The position numbers and the translations under genes are program-made. Of a DNA stretch of 64,000 nt, positions 51,425-59,888 are shown piece after piece. Below the pieces are notes generated by a model. It made no database searches. It worked only from the letters and a program-made list of their open reading frames with translations, and was not told where the DNA came from. The stretch covers positions 27,059-91,058 of the forward strand of contig LAKY01000007.1 in assembly GCA_000987045.1 (NCBI GenBank). The letters are read 5' to 3'. Positions within the stretch are counted from its first letter, which is position 1; the number at the start of each line of letters is the position of its first letter. This DNA is from Clostridiales bacterium PH28_bin88 (GTDB lineage: Bacteria > Bacillota > PH28-bin88).

Positions 51425-52150
51425 CTATTTTTTCGGCTTTTGGCCCCAGGGGCAGGCCGCCAGGCAGCGACCGCAGACCCGTTTGCCGAAAGCCACCCTC
51501 ACTTTGGCCAGGTAAGCGTCACAATCCCTGGCTGTTAGACGGGCCTCAAGGGGATCCTCCGCCTTAAAAGCCACCCCCTTGATGGCGCCTGCGGGACAGG
51601 CTTCCATACAGGCCGTACACCGCCCGCATCGATCCTTGACCGGCTGGTCTGCCGGCAGGAGGGCGTCAGTCAGCACCGTCACCAGCCGCAGGCGAGGTCC
51701 CACCCGGGGGTTAATCAGGGCGCAGTTCTTGCCGATCCATCCCAGCCCAGCCAGGCTTGCCGCCAGCCGGTGGGAGAAGATCCCCGCCAGCTTATCCTCC
51801 GTCACCCGCTGGGAAGCGGGGATGGGAAACGCCTCGTATCCCTCGTCTTGCAAGTAATTGGCCACCCGCAGCGCCATATCATCCAGCCGCGTATTTAAGA
51901 CTTTGTAATAATGAAGGTAAGTGTGGGTGGGCCCTTCCCGCAACTGGTTAACCACGGCCACCGGGTAAAATACCGCCATCACGACCGCCCGCGGCAGGTG
52001 AGCCAGCTCATCTCCGTAAATCTCTTCTATATATTCTATCGCCGGGGAAAGGTCGGCCACCCCGAACAGGTCCGCCCCCCAACCCCTGGCCAGTTCTCGC
52101 AGTTTATCTTTTAGTCGCCGGTCTTCTCCCGGTACTCCTTCCGCACCCAT
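51425..52150 (-). CDS. 4Fe-4S protein related to epoxyqueuosine reductase
   Basis: A 241-residue protein with a QueG-like N-terminal half (LGWIGKNCALINPRVGPRLRLV is a hallmark) and cysteines for two 4Fe-4S clusters: CGRCTACMEACPAGAI and CGRCLAACPWG. It is much shorter than QueG (about 370 residues) and lacks the C-terminal HEAT part, so queuosine synthesis is unlikely. It may be an electron carrier or a reductase of unknown substrate. The start MGAEGVPG is preferred for its AAAGGAG site. A longer frame is rejected. Confidence 0.8.
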   Translation of the reverse strand: MGAEGVPGEDRRLKDKLRELARGWGADLFGVADLSPAIEYIEEIYGDELAHLPRAVVMAVFYPVAVVNQLREGPTHTYLHYYKVLNTRLDDMALRVANYLQDEGYEAFPIPASQRVTEDKLAGIFSHRLAASLAGLGWIGKNCALINPRVGPRLRLVTVLTDALLPADQPVKDRCGRCTACMEACPAGAIKGVAFKAEDPLEARLTARDCDAYLAKVRVAFGKRVCGRCLAACPWGQKPKK

Positions 52151-52252
52151 TAAGGCCTGTCTCCTTTCCTCCCAGCCCCATCCTCCGTCATCAAAATCTT
52201 CTCCCTTCTTTCTTCCCAAGTGAGAAATACTGGAAAGCATTGCCTGGCCTTA

Positions 52253-52282
52253 ATTATACTATAGTTTATCATTACCGGAAAA
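52253..52282 (-). promoter_or_regulatory. candidate promoter of Fe-S protein gene
   Basis: A perfect TATAAT -10 on the minus strand with a weak TTTTCC -35 at 18 bases. The only other -10 of this quality nearby is TATAGT in the same tract. Confidence 0.45.
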
Positions 52283-52315
52283 GAAAAAATTCATTTTGGC
52301 TGAGCCCATTCTGTA

Positions 52316-52344
52316 AACAAAAACGGGAACGAATAACCGTTCCC
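52316..52344 (-). terminator. intrinsic terminator between cvpA and Fe-S gene
   Basis: GGGAACG / CGTTCCC with a 6-base loop, followed on the minus strand by GTTTTTGTTTAC. It probably ends the cvpA transcript. Confidence 0.75.
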
Positions 52345-52422
52345 TTCAGTCAACATATTACCGTCCCGCGGTACTGGCGCGTATGATCCGGTACCTACCG
52401 CTTTTCTACGTGGATAGTTTCT

Positions 52423-53163
52423 TCAAAAAATCTTTATAAGCTTATTGCTGATTATACCGAACACCTGCACCAGGTAGGGAACAAGGATGGACTGATCCAG
52501 GGCATCAGCCAAGACCGTAATTGATCCGCCCTGGGGACCACCCCGCTGGGCCAGGAAGGGACTGGCCAGTCCCAGCAGCACGGCCAGTATCGCCCCGTTG
52601 ACGGCTACTCCTGTAACCGTACCCAGCAACCGGTTGAGGCTGCCTAGTACCGTGTGGCTGATCCCGCGAGTAACCACGCCTGACAATAACCTGATCACAA
52701 CCACCACCAGCAACACCAGCAGCACGAAAACGATTGCTTGCACCAGCATGGCAGCCAGCCCGTAACTGACCGCTTCTCCAAGGGTGGTAGCCCTGCTGGT
52801 TAACACTTGTTCCACCAGGCGTTCTCGCAAGAACCCCGGGAGAGCCAGACCTTCTAAAGAGCGGGCAAGTTCCCCCGCCTTCACACCGCCCATGCTGGTT
52901 GCAATGACCGGTTCCGGCAGCGGCAACATGCCCGCCAGCCGCTTACTGTTAGCGGTAATGATCCCGAAGCGGTCTTCCAACAAATAAGCCAGCGGCCTGG
53001 CATAAACCGCAGCCACCGCCAAGCCCACCAGGTACCTCACTAGCCCGGTAAAGGTGTTGATGCCCCCCCGGTGATAGCCCCGCCAGGCGCCCAGTAAAAG
53101 GATTGCCACGATGATCCAGTCCACATAGTTCATTGTTTGCATCACTCGGAAGGCTTGTCCCAT
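52423..53163 (-). CDS. cvpA: CvpA-family membrane protein
   Basis: A 246-residue membrane protein. It starts with WIIVAILLLGAWRGYHRGGI, typical of the CvpA/colicin V production family, and contains four to five helices with a loop between the second and third. The family is widespread and has links to cell-envelope stress but no settled reaction. ATG with GGAGGT eight bases upstream. It follows two short genes on the same strand. Confidence 0.85.
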   Translation of the reverse strand: MGQAFRVMQTMNYVDWIIVAILLLGAWRGYHRGGINTFTGLVRYLVGLAVAAVYARPLAYLLEDRFGIITANSKRLAGMLPLPEPVIATSMGGVKAGELARSLEGLALPGFLRERLVEQVLTSRATTLGEAVSYGLAAMLVQAIVFVLLVLLVVVVIRLLSGVVTRGISHTVLGSLNRLLGTVTGVAVNGAILAVLLGLASPFLAQRGGPQGGSITVLADALDQSILVPYLVQVFGIISNKLIKIF

Positions 53164-53200
53164 CCTGCATTACCTCCCGGTAAACCCCCTTATTTTGCTA

Positions 53201-53404
53201 TTAAGATGAATTCGTGACATTGGCGCGAAAACCCTTTTTGCCAAAGACGAAAAAGCCTCCATTTTCTGGAGGCTCTTCCACCCGTTCCGTCTCGGGAAGT
53301 ACTTCCGGCGGCGCCACTTCGGGGTGGGTTACCCGGTCCGGCTGGGGTAACTCGGGAGTAGTGACCGGGTCGAGGCGTCCTGCCGCCAACGCTTTAAAGT
53401 TCAT
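53201..53404 (-). CDS. short Pro/Glu-rich protein, unknown
   Basis: A 67-residue frame starting MNFKALAAGRLDPVTTPELP, rich in proline, glutamate and valine, with a C-terminal GGFFVFGKKGF segment. No signal or membrane segment. The start has GAAGGGGGG nearby. I do not recognise a family. Co-oriented with cvpA, 37 bases apart, and probably cotranscribed. Confidence 0.5.
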   Translation of the reverse strand: MNFKALAAGRLDPVTTPELPQPDRVTHPEVAPPEVLPETERVEEPPENGGFFVFGKKGFRANVTNSS

Positions 53405-53430
53405 TGACTCGGCCCCCCTTCTGGAAGCAA

Positions 53431-53520
53431 GAAGCGGAAAGCTGGGAGGCTGGAATAGAGGAAGGATTTGGTGGGGCAACCCTACAATCACTCCAGCCTC
53501 TTGCCTCCGGTTTCTAGTAG
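53431..53520. repeat. CTGGAAGCAAGAAGC / CCAGCCTCTTGCCTCC repeat pair
   Basis: Left block GCAAGAAGCGGAAAGCTGGGAGGCTGG and right block CCAGCCTCTTGCCTCCGG are roughly complementary. Same family as at 44456 and 49851. Located between the Pro-rich gene and the DUF441 gene. Confidence 0.5.
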
Positions 53521-53547
53521 TGTTTCCCCAGGATATCCTGTTATTCG

Positions 53548-54009
53548 TCAGCGGAGTAAACCATAGAGCGCCAGCAGGAGCGCCGCGATTCCCCCAGCCA
53601 TCAAAGGGCCTACCGGGATGCCGCCGAAAAAGATCACGCCTATGATAGACCCCACCACCAGGCCTATCATCAACGAGGGAACCCTCTGCAGCAGGTCAAG
53701 ACCCTGGCCGTTCATATGAGTGGCCAGTGCCCCGCTGACCAGGGCGATGATGCCCGGAACGGTTAAAAAGGAACGCACAATCTCCCCGCCCGGTACCCGG
53801 CCCGCCGCAAAGGGCACCAGGACGGAGATCACCAAAAAGACAAGGCCCACCTCCAGGCCCCGGCGCTCCAACACGGGATAAAGGGACTGTAGGCTAAAAA
53901 ACTGCAGCACCAGCAGGATACCCGCCGCCGCTGCAATCACGTTGGACTTACCCAGGATACCTAACAAAAGGATCAGGAGCATTAACCCCGTGGCAGAGGA
54001 CAAGTTCAT
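53548..54009 (-). CDS. DUF441 (UPF0756) membrane protein
   Basis: A 153-residue membrane protein of the UPF0756 family with four helices. GLMLLILLLGILGKSNVIAA at the start and MNGQGLDLLQRVPSLMIGLV later are typical. Family length is about 150, which favours this ATG or a TTG two codons further on (GGGGAG lies eight bases before the TTG). A 20-residue longer frame from an upstream ATG has no ribosome site. Function unknown. Confidence 0.85.
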   Translation of the reverse strand: MNLSSATGLMLLILLLGILGKSNVIAAAAGILLVLQFFSLQSLYPVLERRGLEVGLVFLVISVLVPFAAGRVPGGEIVRSFLTVPGIIALVSGALATHMNGQGLDLLQRVPSLMIGLVVGSIIGVIFFGGIPVGPLMAGGIAALLLALYGLLR

Positions 54010-54334
54010 CGCTCCCCGCTGGAAATAATGCGACCCTTTTACCGGCCGGCTATAACCGTTTAAATTCATCCCACTGTTACTTTTCAGATCAGCTTGTTCA
54101 CAAAGGATCAGCCAGAACCGGCTAAGGTCTGTTCTTTTTCAGTATATGCAACCCCCTTTAGCGGTAGAAGGTTTCGGGTCATTACCCCCTGCATTACAAG
54201 ACGCCTGTGTTGTTTCTGGGACAAATGCGAAAAAAATCACCCGCTCAAACATCAAAGTTAAGAGGATTTTTAAAAGTAACGTCGAATTAAAGTCAAATGA
54301 GTCCTAGAGCAACCTTTTTTAGGGGGACCGGCCC

Positions 54335-54700
54335 ATGGAGATGACCATGGGGAATCTCAAGCAACAGATCATGAAGATCTACAACACCATCAATCAGGAG
54401 ATGTTTGCTACCGGGGTCAAGCGCCAGCGAGTAGACGTCGTCGGGTCAAAGATCGTGATTGTAGCCGAACATCAACGGCTTGCCGGGTTAGCCTCCCTGG
54501 ACCTTACCAACAGGTTTGTGACCAGGTTGGCTGATGTAGCCCTGCTGGACGAAAACAAGTTCAGGTTAAAGTCAGCTATTGAAAAACAGTTTCCCGAAAT
54601 CAAGATTAAAACCGTTTTGAAGGATTACGACCCGTTTACCGAAATAGCAGGAACGATCATCGTTACGGAACGGCCCCTGGAAGAGCTGTTTACCCCCTGA
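54335..54700 (+). CDS. DUF2294-like protein
   Basis: A 121-residue protein reading MGNLKQQIMKIYNTINQEMF, then TGVKRQRVDVVGSKIVIVAE, an alpha-beta fold without signal or membrane segments. This resembles DUF2294 proteins, sometimes fused to sodium-linked proteins, with a C-terminal TEIAGTIIVTERP strand. AGGGGG lies eight bases before the first ATG. The 265-base upstream gap is AT-richer and holds no gene. Family assignment is moderate. Confidence 0.6.
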   Translation: MEMTMGNLKQQIMKIYNTINQEMFATGVKRQRVDVVGSKIVIVAEHQRLAGLASLDLTNRFVTRLADVALLDENKFRLKSAIEKQFPEIKIKTVLKDYDPFTEIAGTIIVTERPLEELFTP

Positions 54701-55040
54701 TTTTCAGGTTTTTCTTAAGTGAGGACAAGCCCAAAACCCTGGAACGGGAAGAGGGCATGTTCTAAAATAACAAAACTGATGGTTGCGGGAGCTCCTGACG
54801 CGGAGAGCCCAATAAACCGCCGGTTTAAAGCGCGACCAACGTTGAGGTTTTTCTTGAAGCCGTTTCCCGGCGACAAGGGGACTGAAAGAAAGAAAGAAAC
54901 GTTGTTGCTGTGCTTTAGGCAGGCGGTTTTGTTTTTTCCCGTAACCTTCCGGGAGGTGATTAATGGTCCGTATACCGGGATGTAAATGCCCAAAAAGTAT
55001 GTGTCAATGCCGTGATCAAAACCGGACGAGGAGGTAAGAA
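54701..55040. other. intergenic region before NIF3-like gene
   Basis: About 340 bases. An 89-codon plus-strand frame exists but has no ribosome site and a random composition, so I reject it. The promoter of the NIF3-like gene must lie here; no strong boxes stand out. No T-run terminator for the preceding gene is seen. Confidence 0.4.
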
Positions 55041-56060
55041 ATGCAATCCGAGACAATTGTTGCCGATGTAGTACACGCTCTGGATCAGATCACGGGAGGT
55101 CGGGTGATCACCGATCTGTCCCAACTCTCGTCAGGAAAAAACCGCTTTGTGATGATCAAGACATCCAACATCCCGGGTAAGGAGGTGATGGAAACTCCCG
55201 GGCTGGTGTGGGGTGACCCCCAAATGCCGGTACGGAAACTGGCCGTAGTCATGACCCTGACCGAATCGGTGATCGAACTGGCCGGCGCCACCGGGGTAGA
55301 CGCCGTTGTGGCTCATCACCCCATTGCCGACGCGGCTAATTCAGGGGGAGTACCGCTGAAGAGTTACCTGTCCCTGTACAACCTGGCAGCGCTGGAACTG
55401 CACGAAGCCTTTCACGGCCTGCACCCCGGCATCCCCTTTATTCACGGCCACCAGACCTTCCGGGTCGACGTGGCCTACGGAGGGATCCCGGGCAGCGTGG
55501 TGTTCTTCGGCAGGGCCTTGCCGGAAGTTAAAACCGTAGGAGACATTCTCGACCGGCTGGAAAGGTTCATGGGGGCCGGCCTGGAACAGGAGTTGCTGGC
55601 CCGGGAGCAAGAAATCCGGGACTGCTGGGAAATCCAGGAGACCATCGTGGCCAACGGTACCCGTTTGTTTAACGGAGAGGTGAACAACCCGGTGGGCACC
55701 ATTATCCACATCACCCCCCACGGCGGTCTCACCCCCGAGCACCTGGAACAGGCCGTCCGCGAACACCCGGACGCGGACACCGTAATCTGCAGCATCAGCC
55801 GGGTGAGGCCGGACAGCCCACTGGTACAAAAAGCCAAGGAACTGGGGCTCAACTTTATCGTGGGCAACACCCATGCGGTGGAAATCCTGGAAAACGGCAT
55901 GCCCCTGGCTTACGCCCTCCAGTCACTGCTACCCGGTGTGGAGGTAGTGCTGTTCCGGGAGCGGGTGACCAGTACTCCGCTGGCCAAAGCCGGCAACGAG
56001 GCCATCCGGAATTACGCCCGTGACATTGCTGACAAGTATTTAATTCCCAAGAAACAATAG
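55041..56060 (+). CDS. NIF3-like dinuclear-metal protein
   Basis: A 339-residue NIF3-type protein. AVVAHHPIADAAN near residues 92-104 provides the paired histidines of the metal site (HHP in the family), and GHQTFRVDVAYGGIPGS and VGNTHAVEILENGMPLAY give the late ligands. NIF3 proteins are annotated as GTP cyclohydrolase type 2-like, without proof. It is longer at the N-terminus than minimal members. GGAGG precedes ATG. It precedes a nucleoside-gate transporter by 74 bases, hinting at a purine link. Confidence 0.8.
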   Translation: MQSETIVADVVHALDQITGGRVITDLSQLSSGKNRFVMIKTSNIPGKEVMETPGLVWGDPQMPVRKLAVVMTLTESVIELAGATGVDAVVAHHPIADAANSGGVPLKSYLSLYNLAALELHEAFHGLHPGIPFIHGHQTFRVDVAYGGIPGSVVFFGRALPEVKTVGDILDRLERFMGAGLEQELLAREQEIRDCWEIQETIVANGTRLFNGEVNNPVGTIIHITPHGGLTPEHLEQAVREHPDADTVICSISRVRPDSPLVQKAKELGLNFIVGNTHAVEILENGMPLAYALQSLLPGVEVVLFRERVTSTPLAKAGNEAIRNYARDIADKYLIPKKQ

Positions 56061-56134
56061 GGTTCAAGACAGCGGCATGGGCCGTTGTCCTAACCAAACA
56101 AAAGACATTTTTAATTTAAAGGGGGAAATAGGAA

Positions 56135-57259
56135 ATGGCAAAATCGGAAGCTGAAATCGTCGCCAGAAAGCGGGAAATGTCCAGTATTGAGTACGTCGGC
56201 CTTGGTCTGGTTGTGCTGTCGCTGGTCGGTCTTTTCTTTGGGGCCAGGTCTATTGGCGGCGTCTTTGACGCCATGGTCAACAACGCCTACACCATCTTCC
56301 GCGTCTTCATTTTCGGGAACTGGAATAACGGCGTATGGACTCCTTCCACCGTAGGTGTAGCGATCATCGTCAGCGTGATGATCGGGCGGGTTTTAGAGCG
56401 CCTCGGTTTCACTGACGCCCTGATGCGGATCTTCGTTCCGATCATGAAGTACTTTGGTGTTAATTCCGCCGTAATCATTCCTGCTGTTTACAACATCCTT
56501 GGGGACATCAACGCTGCCGGCCGGATTGCCGGGCCCATCCTCAAAAAAGCCGGCGCCACCAAAGACGAGCAAAAGATCGCCATCGCTACCATGGTGCAAT
56601 CCCAACAGTCTTTTTCCACTTTCATGCTGGGCCTTTTGGCGATGACCACGGTAGGCATCAATGTATTCCCCGTTATTATTGTCGTCCTGTTCGTACCACT
56701 GGTTGTGGTGCCGCCTCTCCTTCGCTTTACCATTTACCGCCAGACAAAAGCCGTCTCCCTGGACGAGATCCCGAGATTTACTCCCAACACCCCGGCCCTG
56801 CCCACCATCTTTGGTGCGGCAAGGGAAGGCGCCGAACTGTTGTTCCTGCTTATCATCCCTGCCGGTGTGGTGATCTATGCCATTATCGGCGGGCTCGACT
56901 TCCTGGGGCTTTGGGCACCTGTTAAAAATGCCATGACTGCCATGCTTGGCAGCCTTTCCATCCACCCGGATACAGGGATCCTCTCCATCCTGGTTTCTCC
57001 CACGCTGGCCATGGGTATTTTGAAGAACACCGTGGCGGCTAACGCGGCCGCCGTTGCCCCCAAACTGGTTCTTGGCTCTTTCGTACTGGCTTCTTCGGGG
57101 TTCCCCTTCTCGGTCATTTTCGGGCAGATCCCCGCAGTTTGGGCAAGCTGCACCGATTTAAACGAAAAAGAAGCCATGGCGGCGGCGGTCTTGGGCGCCG
57201 TCATGCGTCTCATCACCGCCGGCCTGGTGGCTACTCTGCTCGCCCCCTTATTTATTTAA
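56135..57259 (+). CDS. nucleoside-recognition (gate) domain transporter
   Basis: A 374-residue membrane protein with about nine helices and two gate domains of the nucleoside-recognition family (SpmA/SpmB and YjiH relatives). The motif AGRIAGPILKKAGATKDEQK near residue 130 and the C-terminal KEAMAAAVLGAVMRLITAGL are typical. Transport substrate is not known and the family name is historical. AAGGGGG precedes the ATG. Downstream lies a strong terminator. Confidence 0.82.
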   Translation: MAKSEAEIVARKREMSSIEYVGLGLVVLSLVGLFFGARSIGGVFDAMVNNAYTIFRVFIFGNWNNGVWTPSTVGVAIIVSVMIGRVLERLGFTDALMRIFVPIMKYFGVNSAVIIPAVYNILGDINAAGRIAGPILKKAGATKDEQKIAIATMVQSQQSFSTFMLGLLAMTTVGINVFPVIIVVLFVPLVVVPPLLRFTIYRQTKAVSLDEIPRFTPNTPALPTIFGAAREGAELLFLLIIPAGVVIYAIIGGLDFLGLWAPVKNAMTAMLGSLSIHPDTGILSILVSPTLAMGILKNTVAANAAAVAPKLVLGSFVLASSGFPFSVIFGQIPAVWASCTDLNEKEAMAAAVLGAVMRLITAGLVATLLAPLFI

Positions 57260-57591
57260 CAGCGCCAGCAGTATCCGCTGAATTTATTTCGGCAGTATTT
57301 CAGCGCTTACACTTCCTAATAGCACCAGCACGAAGAGCACGGCTACCGGGCCGTGCTCTTTTCCTCTGCTTTCCCTCTTTCCTTATCAAACCTCAAGCCT
57401 GGTTAAGAAACCGCTTGGAAGTTTCTACAATGCATGATGCCGGCAAGAGAAATTGTGTAGGCCCCCCAGCCTGCCTGCCGGATGAATACACCAGGCCGGC
57501 AAAAGGGAATATCCCATGATCGAGTGGACTGTTTCACCCGCTAACAGGTTCATTTCCTCAAACAACAATAATGGCCTTGAGCATTGCTGCC
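57260..57591. other. intergenic region with convergent transcription
   Basis: Contains the terminator below, a small AGAAAC / GTTTCT inverted repeat at about 57406-57426, and GCCGGCA / TGCCGGC-like arms around 57438-57484. No gene is seen. The minus-strand 178-residue gene ends here. Confidence 0.4.
57333..57363 (+). terminator. intrinsic terminator of nucleoside-gate gene
   Basis: AAGAGCACGGC / GCCGTGCTCTT, an 11-bp perfect stem with a 6-base loop, followed by TTCCTCTGC. It can also act for minus-strand transcription. Confidence 0.8.
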
Positions 57592-58128
57592 CTAGGCGGT
57601 GAAAATCCTGCCGCCGCGGGCACCGCCCACCGCCGCTGATCCACTTTTTTGCGCACGCCGCCACAGGTCACGGGCGAAAGGGGTCAGGTCGAGTTTGTAG
57701 TCTCCGCGGCCTGCCCAGTCGATTTCTACCTGGGGGGAACGTAACGGCAGGTCCAGCACCAGGCCCCCGTATGCATCCCGCCAGTGGAGGCAGAACTGGG
57801 CCTGCAGGATCCCCACGTCCAGGACCGCGTTGGTACGAATGTGCAATCTCATGCGGGAATTATGCGGGTCAAACTCCACCGGTACCCCCCTGGCCGGGAC
57901 GGCCTCTACCCCCCCGAGACCCATCAAAGAGTTCTTCCAGTTATACTCCTGCTCCCGGCCGGTACCCGCCACCCTTTTACCTCCCAGGATGAGACCGGAC
58001 ACCTGGTATTGATCGCAACCATACCCCCCGGTAACCGGTACATGGTTGACCCTCATCTCCATGGCAAAGAAATCCCCGTCTTTGACCATCATCATGAACT
58101 CCGCAACCAATTCAAGGGCAACTATCAT
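57592..58128 (-). CDS. hypothetical protein, beta-rich, unknown
   Basis: A 178-residue soluble protein starting MIVALELVAEFMMMVKDGDF. It has a QYQVSGLILGG segment, a middle with AQFCLHWRDAYGGLVLDLPL and a C-terminal basic, Gly-rich tail. No membrane helix, signal or metal motif is evident. GGGGAGG lies nine bases before the ATG, so the gene looks genuine. I do not recognise the family. It is a single gene at the edge of the AT-rich island. Confidence 0.55.
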   Translation of the reverse strand: MIVALELVAEFMMMVKDGDFFAMEMRVNHVPVTGGYGCDQYQVSGLILGGKRVAGTGREQEYNWKNSLMGLGGVEAVPARGVPVEFDPHNSRMRLHIRTNAVLDVGILQAQFCLHWRDAYGGLVLDLPLRSPQVEIDWAGRGDYKLDLTPFARDLWRRAQKSGSAAVGGARGGRIFTA

Positions 58129-58261
58129 CGTCTCGCGCCTCCCCCAGAAACTTTACCCGGTATCCTATGCGGGGAGGCCGGGGATGGTGCCTGTCCACAA
58201 AAACCGAGACGAAGTGGTTTCTTCGCCTCGTGGTCGACATCCATGCTTTACTGTTAGGTAC

Positions 58262-58470
58262 TTAATTTAAACTTTCCAGCAATCGTTCCAACTGCGCTTT
58301 AACCTTTGGAAGATCATGTTTTACCGTATTCCATACCACCTGTAAATCCACACCAAAATACTCATGGCTTAAAACGTCGCGCATCCCGGCCATTTCTTTC
58401 CATGGCACCTCATGAAATCTTTCCTTAGTTTCATTCGATATAATGAGGATTAATATCTTTAAGCTTTTCA
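58262..58470 (-). pseudogene. HepT-type (DUF86) antitoxin/toxin remnant
   Basis: The last 60 residues read ISNETKERFHEVPWKEMAGM and RDVLSHEYFGVDLQVVWNTV, the C-terminal half of a HepT ribonuclease-like protein, including the RxxxxH catalytic element (RDVLSH). The expected N-terminal half is missing and replaced by unrelated sequence. No MNT nucleotidyltransferase partner is nearby. It is a broken toxin-antitoxin gene. Confidence 0.65.
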
Positions 58471-58730
58471 ACACATTTAATAAATAAAATTTCAGCTTGC
58501 GGTTTTGATACGTACTGCTTAAGTCCTTTAACAGCAAATAACCTTTGCAAAGACACCAAGGATAACCACCACAGCGTTCTGAGCCGCCCTGCAGGCTCTC
58601 ACCGCAGGTAGGCATTCTGGTGTAATGGAAAGCAAGTGTATAGGCTGAAGCGGTCAATGTTGTTGGGGAGACAAACAAGCTCTTCCTGTCTTTTCTGGAC
58701 CAACGGTATAATGACTACACAAACACCTGG

Positions 58731-59753
58731 TTATTCTTCAGGGATTTCCGGCAGTACAAACAGATCTAGATTTGAGAAGTCATAGCCGTTTTCCCCTTGC
58801 TCGGCGCCCTTGACGATCTCTATAACCTTGTTATTAATGGGCGTGGGGACTTTTACTTTCCTGCCATAAGCACAGACGACACCGTTTATGGCGTCTATTT
58901 CTGTCTTCCTGCCTTTCTCCAGGTCCTGGAGCATACTGGCCCTCAGCAGGCGGTGCGGACCCCATACCAGTTTGAATATGGGGAACTTGGATACCATTTC
59001 CTTGCTGGTCTTAAAGGAAAGGACACGTAGGTCATGCCCCTGCATGGGCTCTAGGTTAATGCCGAGAGCGCTGGCCACCTGCAGGGTTTCGTTGGCGATA
59101 TGGGCGACACAGGCCAGTGCCTTGTCATTATCCATTACATCGCCGTAAGTGCAGCCGAGTGCTGCCGACATGCCGCTGAAAGTGGCGTTCACCAAAAGCT
59201 TGGTCCAGCGCACTCCCGGCAGATTGGTTACAACTTCGGCCTTGCCGGACAGGTTAAGTATATCAGCAGCTTTCTTTACCCTGTGAGTTATTTTCCCGTC
59301 CAGTTCTCCAATATCGTAGGTCATTTTAGAAGGTTCCGAAGTGAGAATGGAAACCCCAGGTGAGAGCCAGGTCGCGCCCCAACTTACCGTACAGCCGATA
59401 GTTCTTTCTTTACCAACCACCGCCGCTACTGCATCTTCCGGCACACCGTTCTGCATGGTACAGACCACACTGTTTTTCCCCAGGTGGGGGAGAAGCTGTC
59501 TCAGCGCCGCTTCATTGTTGGTCTGCTTAACCAAATAGAATACAATATCGTAGAAACCTTCCATCTGATCCGGTGTAATGGCCTTGACAGGGACGTTCAG
59601 CTCCATCTTTCCTGTCACTGTGGCCCCGTTTTTGTTTAGTGCGTCCACGTGTTCCCTGTTAGCATCAATGAGAATTATTTCGCCGCCGTTCTTTGCGGTC
59701 AGAGCTCCGATGATTGTGCCAAGGGAGCCCACGCCCATTAAGGCAACTCTCAT
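58731..59753 (-). CDS. ketopantoate-reductase-like dehydrogenase
   Basis: A 340-residue NAD(P)-linked dehydrogenase of the ApbA/PanE family. The Rossmann start is MGVGSLGTIIGALTAKNGGE and the catalytic-lysine region is GVRWTKLLVNATFSGMSAAL. Length is a little above PanE (about 300). The family includes reductases for pantoate and for other 2-hydroxy/keto acids. It lies behind a sigma-54 promoter and next to a beta-keto acid cleavage enzyme, so a catabolic oxidation is more likely than CoA synthesis. Ribosome site AAAGGGG. Confidence 0.82.
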   Translation of the reverse strand: MRVALMGVGSLGTIIGALTAKNGGEIILIDANREHVDALNKNGATVTGKMELNVPVKAITPDQMEGFYDIVFYLVKQTNNEAALRQLLPHLGKNSVVCTMQNGVPEDAVAAVVGKERTIGCTVSWGATWLSPGVSILTSEPSKMTYDIGELDGKITHRVKKAADILNLSGKAEVVTNLPGVRWTKLLVNATFSGMSAALGCTYGDVMDNDKALACVAHIANETLQVASALGINLEPMQGHDLRVLSFKTSKEMVSKFPIFKLVWGPHRLLRASMLQDLEKGRKTEIDAINGVVCAYGRKVKVPTPINNKVIEIVKGAEQGENGYDFSNLDLFVLPEIPEE

Positions 59754-59798
59754 GCTTAATTCCCCTTTCTTTTGTCACTCTGCCTCCATAATGCAACG

Positions 59799-59832
59799 CT
59801 AATTGCACTTATTGTATATAGTGCAATTAGCA
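59799..59832. promoter_or_regulatory. perfect 12-bp palindrome overlapping the sigma-54 promoter
   Basis: GCTAATTGCACT and AGTGCAATTAGC flank a 10-base spacer. One arm is part of the -12 region of the sigma-54 promoter (59823-59838), and the transcription start should fall in the spacer. It could be an operator that occludes the promoter or the start of a 5' hairpin in the mRNA. Confidence 0.65.
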
Positions 59833-59838
59833 TGCCAA
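59823..59838 (-). promoter_or_regulatory. sigma-54 promoter of ketopantoate-reductase-like gene
   Basis: On the minus strand TGGCATGCTAATTGCA matches the -24/-12 consensus, with GG and GC separated by exactly ten bases. It lies about 70 bases before the dehydrogenase start and downstream of a gene for a sigma-54 activator. Confidence 0.8.
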
Positions 59839-59888
59839 TAAAAAAGCTAAACAACAACAGTTATTTTCGATGCTGTTTAACTTTAGCC

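Noticed and set aside
51425..52150. Calling the Fe-S protein QueG (epoxyqueuosine reductase)
   Set aside because: The protein is about 130 residues too short and lacks the C-terminal part of QueG.
54719..54985. 88-codon plus-strand frame before the NIF3-like gene
   Set aside because: No ribosome site and a random-looking product.
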